64,000 bases of DNA from Neckera pumila. Lineage: Eukaryota; Streptophyta; Bryopsida; Hypnales; Neckeraceae. This document shows positions 1-11,490 of the stretch, piece after piece; within the stretch, counting starts at the first letter, position 1; each line of letters begins with the position of its first letter. The position numbers and the translations under genes were made by a program. Location of the stretch: assembly GCA_963969595.1 (NCBI GenBank), contig OZ018408.1, positions 11,095,823 through 11,159,822 of the forward strand. The letters run 5' to 3'. Below the pieces are notes generated by a model that made no database searches, had not been told where the DNA came from, and was given only the letters and a program-made list of their open reading frames with translations.

Positions 1-3000
1 AGCATTGATCCATGAGGTAATCTATCTCAAATATGACAACCTAATTGATAAGGCAACCTCATTTCACTATTTTGTGTAGGTGTAAAGAAGTTCAGACTAA
101 TATCAGCCTTTTGTCCAATTACAAATAAGGATTTGAGTCCTCTGATATAACAAATTGGCCTGGCTTCTAGGTGTAAAAGGGCCCTTAGTTAACGTTGTGC
201 AAATAAGCAAATATAAGAATTTCAAATGCTAGATAACATTGGTATGACAAGGCCAATATTGTAGAAATTTCAAATTTGCCAAAAAAGGACGCAAATAGGC
301 TTCAGTCCTTATGCATACAATTTTGATTAGAGCAATATTAATTGCCAAATTTTTGTAGTTTTGTTTTCCAATAATAATTGTCATTGCATACCAATTGGCT
401 TTCAAATATGTATTCAAGGAGTATTTCACATTATTTGCATAGAAGATAATGTCATTTTAATAAAGTATTCCAGATACCTTAATCTTTTTTGAATTAACAA
501 TCAAGTTTTGTAGAGCTATTTAACCTCTTCATGCTTAAAGATTTTCATTGAACAAAACTATGATGTATTGATATGTGATTTCTTTGACTTTTAGGAAGTT
601 TGCAATTTTCTTAAATGCTCTAACGACATGTTTTTTAGGAATTATTCATATAATCAAATTAGAAAATCTTTATAGAAGTATGTCAGATCAATCAATTTAG
701 AAGTGGATGAATTGAAGTTGAATTTTTTGGTGACGTTGACACTAAAAACCCAATTTTTATTTTATTGCTTAGCTTTTGAGATGATATGCTAAAACTATGA
801 AATAGTCAATATGGCTTAGCATGCATTAAAATTTCCTTTTATATGCTTAGAAATCTTTATTACAATGAATATTGAACAAAGAAAAACTAATAAACATCCT
901 TGATTGAATTTTATAAACAATAGTATACATTTGAAATTCATTAGCAACAACACTATAAACAACATCAATCTACTGCTAGATCACAAACAACAATGAGATG
1001 TTTGTTAATAGAAATTATATCAAAGCAAACTTTATAGGATTAAATGTAGGTATGCCGCTAATCCTATTATTCAATATTGTATTATTGTAGCATTACAAAC
1101 ATGACCTTCAACACAACATATTTTCCAATTTTGTTAAATGTTATACTCCAGATAAGAATGTTTTGTCTAATGCACGTGGCAAGGTTTGAGGCATTTAAAA
1201 TCCTTTTAGTTTGAAACACTCTCTATTGTTTTGATGGTTGAATATCTAATGTCAATGATTGTAATATCCACTTATATTTTTTTCAATTGCCTATACAGAG
1301 TCCTCATTAGAAAAGAGTTGAAGGCAAGAGAGCGCCACAAGTTATCTTGAGTTCTTGGATTGTGGGAACTCACCACGTCAGCAATCTGACATGGTCAAGC
1401 GAGTGCCAAGTCAGATTTTTTAATTTTTAATTTTTTCAAACTTTCTTTTCACTTTTTCATATTTTTTTTAATTTCATTTTTTTTGGATTTCTTTTTTGAC
1501 AACATTACCGCTTATTCAAAACAAGTAAATAGGCCTAAAACGGTCCACTTTTGCCCTCAAATCTCTTCTAATACATCTAAAAGCCGCGCCACATGTAGAC
1601 AACAACAATTTTGCATGATACCACAATGACATTGAACAACAAATTGAAACTAATGGTCGAGTTTATGGATTGATGATGCTCAAAGCATTTTTTTTTTGCA
1701 TTGAACAGTGTCCATTGTTGATTCCATAAAAGCTTCTAACTTTATGAAAAATGGCTTCAAAGAGAATGAATTCAAGTTGAAATGTAAGATAAATCAACCT
1801 ATTACCACCCATATTTGCTATCGAGATACCTTAGAGAAGCTATTTGTCAACTCCCATATTTTAGCAAAGATTGAAAAGTTTGAGAGAAAGCACTTTGCAA
1901 ATAGAATGAAAACATTTTGACAAGAAATGAATTTTTTGGTGATTTTTCAAAGTTTGTTGGGACTAAATTAGTAAAGCATTAGGAAAAAACTGGGCCCTCT
2001 AAAGGGCCGCGTAAGAGCTCCATGTACTGTCTCCAGAGCTAGAAATGCGCCACTGCTATTGGCTGCTGGATCTAGGAAATTAGTAAAAAAAGTTGGAGGA
2101 AATATAAAATATTTGCTCTAGGAGACAAATGTGGAGCCATTGGTCAGACAGCGCCTGTATTGAAGCATCCATATCACTTCCCGCATAGGGAGCCCGTAGA
2201 ATTGCCCAAGAGAATCACAGTTGGCCCTAGCAATTGATGCCGTGGCAGCAACCCAAAAATTAAAACCGCTTAAAATAATGGAGATTGCAAGTTAAAAAAT
2301 GGTAGGCCCACAAGGACGTAAGCTTCTTCATGAGTGCATTGCTCTTTTAGTCAATAAAAAAATGGGTATTCGTTGACTGAGTACAGTTGAAAGTCGTTAT
2401 GACTCCAGGTGATCTTGAAGTCATGTACCGATTTTGCCCAAGTACCATTTAGAGACTCCGAGTTTTTCCCATTAATTTAGGAGGGACTTCATCCACAGAC
2501 TGCCCTTTCCTGTACTTGATGGATCAATTGAGAGGATGAACATGGATGAATCATGGAAGCATGAGACCAGCATTTGTTGACGTCCTCTTCTTGGTTTAGG
2601 TGCCAAGTCTCTGCTGGCGCCAAAGTTGGCACCTCCACGTGGGTTTCAGTTGAATCCAATTGCCTAAATTTCAGAGTCAAGAATTCATTTCGTGTAATCT
2701 CAAATTTGTCGAAGTCAGAGCGACGGTTTTTTTCATGTCTGTTGGTTTAGGAGAGAGGTGTGTCACTTCAATTCCAGAACTTTGTAATGCCTTTAAGTGG
2801 TATCATGAATAGGGTGGAGGTTGCAGGCCCTTACACCTTGAATGTGTCTCTTGCTCTACAATTTTCTCCCTTGATAAAGAGGGGTCATCCTCTGCATGAG
2901 CAAGTTCAAAGACGTGAGTTTTGTGCCTACAGATCTCAAGGTGCCACCAATATTGATTTGTGGGTAGATGGAGAAATTCACCCTCGAAATCCTTGTACAG

Positions 3001-4378
3001 GAGTGCCTCCAACTTTTAGAACTATCAAATAGTGTCTTGAATTCATCTGCCTAGGAGAAGATGGGTTGCTAGGATTCTGTAAGAGGCTTGCCAACTTCAA
3101 TAGTGGTTTAGAGGGGGCAAATGTTGAATTGGAGGAAACAATTCGGAACTACCAGGTTCAAATGGACCTTTAGAAATTGTAGATGCCGAAAAACATCTCA
3201 TATGTCCAATTTGGATAATTTTTGCAATAGTTATTGACCTCCAAAGTTTGCAGTCAATCAACCCTGATTCCGTCCAATTCATCCGATTCTGTCTGATATG
3301 ACAACTCTGGTTTTTTTCTAATGCATGGATAGCCCCAATGCTAAACTATACATTGACGTGTCCCTTCTCCAAGTGCATCATCATGATGCTAAAGTATACA
3401 ACCTATTTTCGACAATGTTAAGCGTTTTAGCATATATCCAATTGAGCAATGATGGGGAGAATAATTTTCTCACATCGAAAAATAGAAATAATGAATATTG
3501 GACTTTTTTTGCTAGTTATCCATCAAGTTTGGAATTAGTAGAAATTTTGGAAGTGTAGAATTATAGTTCCAATTTGTTCTCGATGTATAGGCAAATCTAT
3601 TTCCAAGAAGCTTAAAACTAAAAATTGATCTTAGCAACTTAATTAGGTATTAATGTGATGTTTGTCACACAATAATGAAGGCCTTAGTCAACAACATATT
3701 CCCCTCATTTATGAAAGTAGATCACCCTATCTTGTGCAAATGGGATCCTAGTTGAAAATAGGTCATATACATTAAAATGGTTGCTAAGATTGTGGTAATG
3801 GGTGATTGGGTGACTGATGCAAATGTGAGGGTTCATTACATGTTGTAATTGGGTGACTGACAACATTGGATTATTCTATCTTAGTTAGCACCAAGCACTA
3901 CAATAGTAAGAGCATTGCCAATGTTTCTCGATAAACGCTCTCAGCTCAAGCCACGGCGTGGCCGGCCACTACACCATTCTCCACTACTAACTTGGCTAGG
4001 GAAGGAAGGAGCCTGGTCACGCCACAATTATCTCTACAAACACTCTGACACCGTCCCCACCATGCTTGTTTACTATGGTGAGATCTTGTCACTTTGTTGG
4101 ATTGTGTGTTGCAACCAATGCTTTTTTTTTTACTATAGAAGTTGTGTTCTAGCAGCACCCCATAGCATTAAATCTGTAGGGACGTCAATGCATTCATTGC
4201 TTTTAGTCAAAACTGGCGAAATTTCGCCAAAAATAAAAGCCTTAGTCGTAATTTTTCATTTTTTGCTTTTTTTTTAATCAATTGACATGTTGGTTGGCTT
4301 GTTTGCCAAGTAATTAATGCGCAAGATTGACTTTTATTTGATGTGTGCGCAAGGCGAGGAGGGCTGGGGTGTTTCTTA
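1..4378. other. AT-rich intergenic region, no supported gene
   Basis: I found no open frame with a recognisable protein family and no intron-exon series here. Short open frames (for example 2760-3032 on the plus strand) show no motif I recognise. The stretch is AT-rich with scattered homopolymers, such as the T-rich segment around 1430-1500. Near its start (51-80) it carries one arm of the foldback family described at 4850-4960. Confidence 0.6.
51..80. repeat. Single arm related to the 4850-4960 foldback MITE
   Basis: The segment from GGCAACCTCATTTCACTATT through TTGTGTAGG closely matches the right arm of the foldback element at 4931-4960. The matching left arm would lie before the window start, so this is probably a copy cut by the window edge or a lone arm. 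Confidence 0.5.
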
Positions 4379-4644
4379 CACTATAAGAAAACCCCGTTTT
4401 TTGTGACGTTTGCAATGAACGAGCATGTTTTTTAGAATATAACTAGAAAAGACAGATTCTGGTGTTGGAAAGTAAAATTGTAGTTGATGTTACAAAAAAC
4501 ATGTGGATGTTCACGTTTTTTGAGGTGATATCTATAGGAGCATGCATGTTTTTAAATACATCAAAAAAAATAGTGACACATTTTTTCTGACATCAGCAAA
4601 AACAAGAAACTGCCATGTAAGCAAATACTTTCGTTTTCACAGTG
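4379..4644. mobile_element. Possible CACTA-type left terminus (uncertain)
   Basis: CACTATAAGAAAACCCCG at 4379 closely resembles the terminus of the CACTA element at 6305-8408 (ACTATAAGAAACCC), and the following 250 bases share its flavour (GACGTT, GCATGTTTTT). The only nearby candidate for the other end is TTTTCACAGTG ending at 4644, which is a poor match and lacks a matching 3-bp target duplication. The right boundary is therefore a guess. Confidence 0.3.
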
Positions 4645-4849
4645 AGTAACTCACTGTGAGTTACCATGGGCAGAGATAAGAGCTGCCCTCCTGTAAATAA
4701 CAAAGGGAAAGGACAGCTTATTTGTATTCTTTTAGAAATTATGAATTTTTTTGGATTTAGACGTTCCAATTCACTACAAATTTTATGGAAATTCCTAGTA
4801 AACCATAAATTATGAAAGTAAGTCCGTATACATTGATATTGTCAATACC

Positions 4850-4960
4850 TCTACACAAAATAGTGAAATTAGGTTGCCCCAGGCTATAGTTGACCATGTA
4901 TGAAAGTGTTAGATATGAGAAATTAGTGTAGGGCAACCTAATTTCACTATTCTGTGTAGA
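4850..4960. repeat. Small foldback MITE-like inverted repeat
   Basis: A 30-bp arm at 4850-4879 (begins TCTACACAAAATAGTG, ends TTGCCC) is repeated in inverted orientation at 4931-4960 with one mismatch by eye, around a 51-bp loop. No clear target duplication flanks it. A related arm lies at 51-80. The superfamily is not determined. Confidence 0.75.
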
Positions 4961-5820
4961 ATTATTGTACTACCAATGTAACAATGCTTGAAGTCAGTAC
5001 ATTTCAAACAATTTTTGATTACTCAGATTCTATATTTAAGTTCTGAATGGCTAACAAAGGGAGCTGAATTCAACTACTACATTTGTTCTCATTGCCTTTC
5101 TTTTGACAAGATCTCTTGTGAATAGAATGAAGTTATACTTCTATGAACATACATTCATTTTAATTTAAAAATTGCGATTACTTTTAAAAAAAATAAAAAT
5201 ATTTTTTCTATTTTTGCATTATTTTGTATGGGATTCTCAGACAAACAATTAGTGAGAGTTAGATTCAAACTAATATAACCTAATAAGATACTACAGTTTC
5301 AATAGGATTTGTGAATTTGCTAAATAAGAGAGCAAGTCAATGCAACACACTTAAAAGTTTCTAAAATTTTGTACACTTTGCAATAGAAATGGGCGGTCAA
5401 GCTTTCATCTTTGAACTATCCCATATCCTTTGAGGATTAATGGCGGACATTAATTATCATTCCAAAACGACTTCTCCTTTTTGCAATCTTATAATGTTAA
5501 TAAAGTATCTCTTTCACTTTACTACCAAATTTTCTTTGGATAGTAGATGGTAATCAGAATATATTTTGAACTTTGGGGCTAACATTGGGTATTTTTTTAT
5601 TTTTATGACAACTTGGTCATTTAAAACCTAAAGTCCAAAGGCCATTTTTGAAGAATCCAATCATAGGATATTTTAATTACTTATCTGAAATCATGTAGTA
5701 AAATATTCATGAAGTTTTACACTAGTAAAAATATCAAAGTTTTAGATATCTATTATATAAAAGGATAAATTTGGTTTGATAGTAGAATTTGACTTCAAGG
5801 ACTTTGTTGTGATTGTTTTA

Positions 5821-5886
5821 GTTAGAAAGCATCTATGGCAGAAGTAGGTACAACACCATCATAGATCCAATCGTTAGGGGATTGAG
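5821..5886 (+). repeat. 66-bp dispersed repeat, inverted copy at 28001-28068
   Basis: The segment from GTTAGAAAGCATC to GGGGATTGAG is present as a near-perfect inverted copy at 28001-28068, 22 kb away. The middle shared block includes GTAGGTACAACACCATCATA. Homology stops abruptly on the GATTGAG side. It is probably a piece of an uncharacterised dispersed element; I do not recognise a coding family. Confidence 0.7.
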
Positions 5887-6675
5887 TGCTATATAGGAGG
5901 TTTCGATGCTGAAGTTCTTGTGGAGGGTGTTGGGGGAGTGCTTTCATCGTTTGGCATTAGGAATGCAATTTGCTTGCGTGCATTGCAACGACTTACATTG
6001 GACAAGGTGTTTGCAGACCAGCACTTCCCTGCCGTAGCCACCCAGTACCAACAATTGCTATGCGTTTGAACTTCTGACTTGACCAGGGTATGGAAGATCC
6101 ACTTGTTTGTTTTTCCTTGCCCATTGATGTTTTATACAGAATTAGTTAATCGCCTTCTGTTGTCCTGAGAGACACTACAAGGAAAAGGCATCCAAATTGA
6201 CAAATATTTGAGAAGAAAATGTCCAAGATGACAAAGCCCACATTTTACATCTGTCATTTCAATTTTGTCTGTCAATTACTTACTGTATATACCGTAGCTG
6301 AAGTTACTATAAGAAACCCATGTTTTTTTTGATGTCCGATCCAAAACGTAGCATGTCTAAGCTGGCATGATGCGTCCAAGAAAACTTTGAGATGTCTAAT
6401 GGACAAAAGCCGCAAAATTGTAAATTTGTGTGGATGTTGTGAAAAACTAAAGAAAATTACCGTCACAACAATTGGGTACTACCAAAACCATCCATGTTTT
6501 TGAAGACATTACTGCATACATATTTATATTTTTAAAATCATTCAAGAAAACAGTCATGGCCACGGCAGCATTTTTGGTCCATTTTAACCCTAGATAAATT
6601 AGCGGAAGTTATTGCGGTCTGGGGTAAAATAATTGCCCTAGGTGAAAAAAAAGAGGAAAGGCAAGCGGGTAGGAG

Positions 6676-6806
6676 CAAAAAAGCTGACGTGGCACTTGAC
6701 GTTTCAGGTGATGTGGACACCAAAAAAGCTGATGTGGCACTTGACGTGTCAGGTGACATGGAAATTCAATGACGTGGACACCCAAAAACTGACGTGGCAT
6801 GACACG
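6676..6806. repeat. 45-bp tandem repeat, two full copies plus a partial third
   Basis: CAAAAAAGCTGACGTGGCAC at 6676 recurs at 6721 with one substitution in the opening 20 bases, and a degenerate third unit starts near 6780 (CCCAAAAACTGACGTGGCA). The units are rich in GACGTGGCA and its reverse complement, and probably form part of the subterminal repeat landscape of CACTA-B. Confidence 0.7.
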
Positions 6807-7407
6807 TCAGCATAGGGGGTCCACCTGCAGTATATTCATGGATGTTCTTGTAGACATCATCTGGGACGTACAGATGCTTTTGCAGACATTACTTTTGGTA
6901 ACATTGTCAGGAGCTTCTTGTAACTGGGATGTCCTAACGCATATTGTACAATGTGTAATTCCTTACGTTTTACCGGATAGCAAATCATGTTGAAGTGCTT
7001 TGACGCACGTCAAGCATTGTCTTTGTAGACATCCAAGTTGATGTCCACACATTTATACAGACGTCAATGGAGATGACAATGCCATCTCCAACATCTGAAT
7101 GTCTTCTTTTTGCGCTTGCTCTTTGTCGGAGAGGTGCCCTTCTCTACATTGGAGTCACGGATGTCAATGTTAACATTCGCTAACATATTCACATATATCG
7201 GCATTGGAATTAAATATTACTTTTAGCAATGTCTGCAAGATATGAGCATGCATTACTTTACATTTCTTTATTGTAGTGCACAAAGACTGTAATCATATTG
7301 CACATATATTCATGAGTACAAATGTTAAGAACAATACCAACATGTTTGTTGGGACATCTTGCATGTCTTCCACGATATCTGCATGCAATTTCTATTTGTA
7401 ATACAAT

Positions 7408-7690
7408 TATGCATTTTGTATATCCCATATGGTTTGTCTTACCTCTTGGCACCTCATTTGTATAACGGGCTCATCTTGTTTTTTCTATTTACATCATAAT
7501 AAATGGTTTTTAAAGCCATGAGATGTATTTGCCAAATATGGTGTATTATATATGGCGTATTATATACCATATATTGTATATTATATATGGCATATTATAT
7601 ATTGTATATTGTACATTATGTATGGCACATGGTGTATAATGTATGCTGTACTATGTATGGAATGTTGTGTATAGTATGCTACATTGGATA
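7408..7690. repeat. Core module shared by CACTA-B and CACTA-C
   Basis: The block beginning TATATCCCATATGGTTTGTC, followed by an AAAGCCATG word and then a TATGG/TATATTGTA minisatellite, has a clear homologue in the same order inside CACTA-C at about 11250-11490. The AT minisatellite here (about 7540-7690) repeats words such as TATATTGTATATT and TATGGCATATT. The open frames it creates are low-complexity artefacts. Confidence 0.7.
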
Positions 7691-7695
7691 TTATA

Positions 7696-7727
7696 CACTA
7701 GTAGAAAGTTTGAATTTTCTACTAGTG
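7696..7727. mobile_element. 32-bp CACTA...TAGTG micro-element
   Basis: CACTAGTAGAAAG and its inverted partner TTTTCTACTAGTG are separated by only a few bases, and ATA lies on both sides (7693-7695, 7728-7730). This looks like the two termini of a CACTA-type element with the interior deleted. The ATA duplication is weak evidence because the surrounding array is ATA-rich. Confidence 0.4.
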
Positions 7728-8960
7728 ATAAAATGCATATGTGTGTTGTGTATGACATGTGTCATGGTCTATATTAACATCATATTAAACAGTGCATTGC
7801 ATCATATGAACATCAAAGTTGACATGATTTTGTTAATTTAAATCATACTGGACATTTCAAGAGGTGTTCTTGTTTGGAATGTGGACGTCTAAGATGACGT
7901 CGCAAAACATTTGGACATTTAAATTGACATCACAAAAAATGTCTAGATGTCGAAGTCGACGTCTCGAAAATCATTTGGACGTCTAATTGGACGTCCAAAA
8001 AATGTCTCAAAAAGCATTTGGACGACGTAAAACTATGTTGACTAGGCCTGCCACGTCATCCTTGGTGGATGCCACGTCACTTTTCCCGTGGACATGTCAT
8101 TTGCCACATTATCTGCCATGTCACCAACGGGCCGGATGAAAAAATGCACACATGACATCCATCGCTGACATGGCGCTCACGTGGTAGCCAAATGATAGAA
8201 TTTTAAGGGCCTATTAACCCATGTCCTCTTTGATGTCCATTTAAAAATACAAGGACATCAGGCCACATTATTTGAGATTTTTTGATGTTTTTTGCATGTC
8301 AACTTTGACGTGAAAAAAATGACATCTCCTTGGACACCCAAAAGCACCGCAGTGGAAGTCAACGTGTCAAAAATTGACGATCACAGAAAACACAGGTTTC
8401 TTATAGTGAGTTTCTGAAGTTTTTCATGATTTTCTACAGGGCCCAATTATAAGCACAAACTCTAGCAGAGTTACCATTTGACGGCCGTAGATGCTCCTTG
8501 TACTAAATTGACGACTCACAGAAAGCCCCTGAAACCCTAGCTGAAACTCTTACACTCCCTGAAACTCCTCAAAGTTTTTACACTCTCTTGCTTGGCGTCT
8601 TTGGTGCCAAGTCCATGTCGTCACGATCATAGCCTCCAGCTCTCAAAATGTTAGGATTTTCTATCATTAGGGTTTTATTGGTTCTCCGTTGCCGTTCGAC
8701 TTCCATAGCCGTCAGAAACATTGCCTTGCTTCACCAAGTTGTCACTAAATGGGGCGCAAAAGTGGACCCTCCTGACCATGATGGACGTAGACCACTCCAT
8801 TGAGAGGCCATGATTTGCTCATCTCTTTGAGTTCTTATGATATCACTTGAGACGGCGGGAGAATTCAAGGCACTCTTGATTATTGACAACTTGCTGCTCT
8901 GATATTCTTAGAAACAACTATGTGTGATGGGTTCCTTGGATTCCCTCTTTTTTGCCTTAG

Positions 8961-9077
8961 TTGAAACAATATATGAAATGTCTACTTCCTTTTGCAAGGC
9001 TTCCTACAAAGGATTTGCAGACTGTATTTAATTGCTACTTTGCATGGATGCTTGCTTGGATGGAGCAGATAAAGAAG
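8961..9077 (+). pseudogene. Exon-like segment inside CACTA-A (possible captured exon)
   Basis: A T-rich acceptor (TTTTTTGCCTTAG) is followed by 117 bases with 39 uninterrupted codons (peptide starts LKQYMKCLLPFARLPT and ends with AWMLAWMEQIKK), then a consensus-like donor GTATGC. The peptide has normal composition for a real protein but I do not recognise the family. It lies in the backbone of CACTA-A, downstream of GC-richer DNA with words typical of plant 5' leaders (GAAACCCTAG, TTAGGGTTTT at 8540-8700). I infer a host gene fragment captured by the transposon; it could also be an old gene invaded by transposons. Confidence 0.4.
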
Positions 9078-10089
9078 GTATGCTTTAGGCCACTCTGTCT
9101 AGGATGCAAGTCTTCTAAACTTAGGATTGTATTAATTTATGTCTTCAAAGAGTTGCGTTTAATTGTTATCATATATATTCAGTGTCATTATTGATTTCAT
9201 TTCCCCATTCCATTGCTCTTTGGCTTCATTGAAGGTGTGTGAGTAGCCAGTTCAAACCTAATCTCTACAGATCCTTGCTACTTGTAATGACAGATTTCTG
9301 GCATGTTTGATCATCATATTGTCGAGCAACGGGTTTTTCTTTCTTTTTCATTGCACCAGGTATGCACTTCTCTTTTATTATCTATCAGATGCGCAGGGAA
9401 CAGTGTAGATCTGTTTGTATCTAGGAAGAGCCAATTATTCTTAGAGAGGTGCTCAGGGAGGAAGTGAATTTTTATCACCTGCACATGATCAAATCTCTAT
9501 GAGTCTCAAATGCTGACTCTACAAGAAAATGGACAAATATGCGACTGCAAAGAATGACTTCATAGAAAAAGTGACTTTAGAATGACTGGGGCTCCCTAAT
9601 TGCACTAACGCCGCTAATTCCACAACATCCGAGTGAAGCTAGAGTCATGTCCACAATTGCAAGATGAAGAGTGAATAAGGGGCAAATTTCATCTACCACA
9701 TTTCATTCATAGCGTTGTCGGCATTTTGATGTGGCAAGGCTTTCATTCCAATATGACTAATAAATGACTGAAGTGTAACTGGCAGACAACTTTGGGAAGT
9801 TTTGAAAAAAAATTGATGGAAAAAGAAAAAGAAAGAGGCCACTATAAAAGACATGGCGGAAAAAGATGTTTCCAACAACTTTAATTGCATTGCAAGGCTA
9901 CTATGAAATGACTGACTAGTCACTGCATCTTATTAGGTATTTTTGGTATAAAATAGTTCTATCCTTTTAGATGTTTTTATGTACCACATTGTTAAAAGAT
10001 GCAACTTTAACAAGTTGATGTATAGTCTACAAGTAAATTAATAAATATTAGGCAATTAAAGTGCCTTAGCTCCTAATTGCTCTTAGTAT

Positions 10090-10520
10090 ACACTCTTTGT
10101 TTATATTTTAATTTTTTTTCATTTGGATCAAATGATTTGAAGTCATTTGTTTGAGCTTTAGAAAATGATCTTACAAAAAGGCTTCTTTCTTGTCCGTCAT
10201 TTTTTGTTTTATTTTTTATTTCTTGCTCATTCTTTTTTTTTTAATTTTTTTAAATCTTTTAATTTATTTCTACCTTTTTTCTTTTTAAGGATTGTTAAAT
10301 TTTTATTTTTTTGGTAATTTTTATTTCTTCAAATTTTTTTCCTATTTTATAAATTGTAATCCTTGTAATTTGTTTTCATTATTCATTTTTTTCCTTTGTT
10401 CTTCTCTTCTCCAATTCATTAAATCTTTTTTTTAACTTTCTCTTTTTTCTACTCTTTTTTTTTTTTCTCTTAAGTTTATTTCTTCAACCTTCTTTAAAAG
10501 AATAAATTTTTTTTCCTTCT
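10090..10520. repeat. T-rich low-complexity tract in CACTA-C
   Basis: About 430 bases are overwhelmingly T (plus C) on this strand, with many runs of five to twelve T. There is no repeating unit and no gene signal. Confidence 0.8.
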
Positions 10521-11245
10521 CTTATAAATCATGCATTCCTAATGGCCTTTTTGTTTTGTTGGCATCCATTGTTTTCTTAATTGGGGTCTACTTTAAGATT
10601 CATTTACACTTCTACTAGGACAACAGCTATGATTTTGGTCCATTTGCGTTGGTAACTTCACAATATTTCCGGACATTTCATATGATTCAAATTGGACATT
10701 CCTGAGGTCCAAAGTAAGGGCTGGAAGGTGTCTTCATAGTCCTAGAAGCAATTGTTAAGTCCCGTTCCTCCTTTACATGGACAACAACATTGCTTCTCCA
10801 GTGCTACTGCAAAATGACTTCCTGCAACTGCAAAATGACTTCTTGCGACTGTAAAATGACTTCTTGAGAGTGCAAATTGCAGAATGAGTTGAAACATCTC
10901 AAATTATTGTGTAGCTATTCAACTACTGCTTCGGTGCTTTGTGCATTATTATGCATTGTGCAATTTTTAAACATCTTGTGTACCTTTCATTACAATTCAT
11001 CTGCATCTACAATGCATTTTCAAAAGAAAAGGTAAGACAAAATTTAGGAATGTTAACAAAAGAAAATGTCCTTTCCAATCCCTTTTTCAAATTTGTCCAT
11101 AACTTTTGATATGAGGCTGGAAATATAATATGGATTTTTGGAGATGAAAGTGAGATTGATTTTCCAACTTCTTTTAGTTTACAGTGTTTTGAAAAAAATT
11201 AATCTACCATGCCTAAATGGGATTTGAAATATTATTTGTAACACA

Positions 11246-11490
11246 AATACTGTGTTTTATATATCCCACATGGTTTGTCTTGCCTCCTACCACCTCACTT
11301 GTATAAAAGGCTTGTCATTTCATTCCTTCATACTCATATACTAAGTGGCTTTGAAAGCCATGTGACACATATGCTAACTATAATGTATGGTATATGGTAT
11401 ATAGTATATTGTACATGGTTTATGATATATAGTATATTGTACATGGTGTATTGTATATGGTATATGATGTATTGTATATGGTATATTGTT
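11246..11490. repeat. Core module shared with CACTA-B, with TATGG array
   Basis: TATATCCCACATGGTTTGTC, an AAAGCCATG word and a TATGGTATATGG-type minisatellite occur in the same order as at 7408-7690 in CACTA-B, although the terminal and subterminal repeats of the two elements differ. Confidence 0.7.

Larger units (their letters stand above)
6305..8408. mobile_element. CACTA-B: CACTA-type element nested in CACTA-A
   Basis: The left terminus is TACTATAAGAAACCC (first base of CACTA changed C to T) at 6305. The right terminus is GGTTTCTTATAGTG, ending at 8408. The 3-bp target duplication is AGT at 6302-6304 and 8409-8411. The interior is dominated by short GACGTC, GGACGTCTAA and GTGGACATC words in both orientations, which are subterminal-repeat-like. 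It also contains a 45-bp tandem repeat, an AT array and a 32-bp CACTA-like micro-element. No long open frame resembles a transposase, so it is a non-autonomous 2104-bp copy. Confidence 0.8.

Noticed and set aside
4645..4663. TTA after CACTGTGAG as a matching target duplication for the terminus at 4379
   Set aside because: The sequence before it does not end in TAGTG or resemble the inverted terminus, so the 3-base match is probably chance.
7503..7841. 112-codon frame rich in Tyr, Ile and Cys
   Set aside because: It is generated by the AT minisatellite in CACTA-B; low complexity only.
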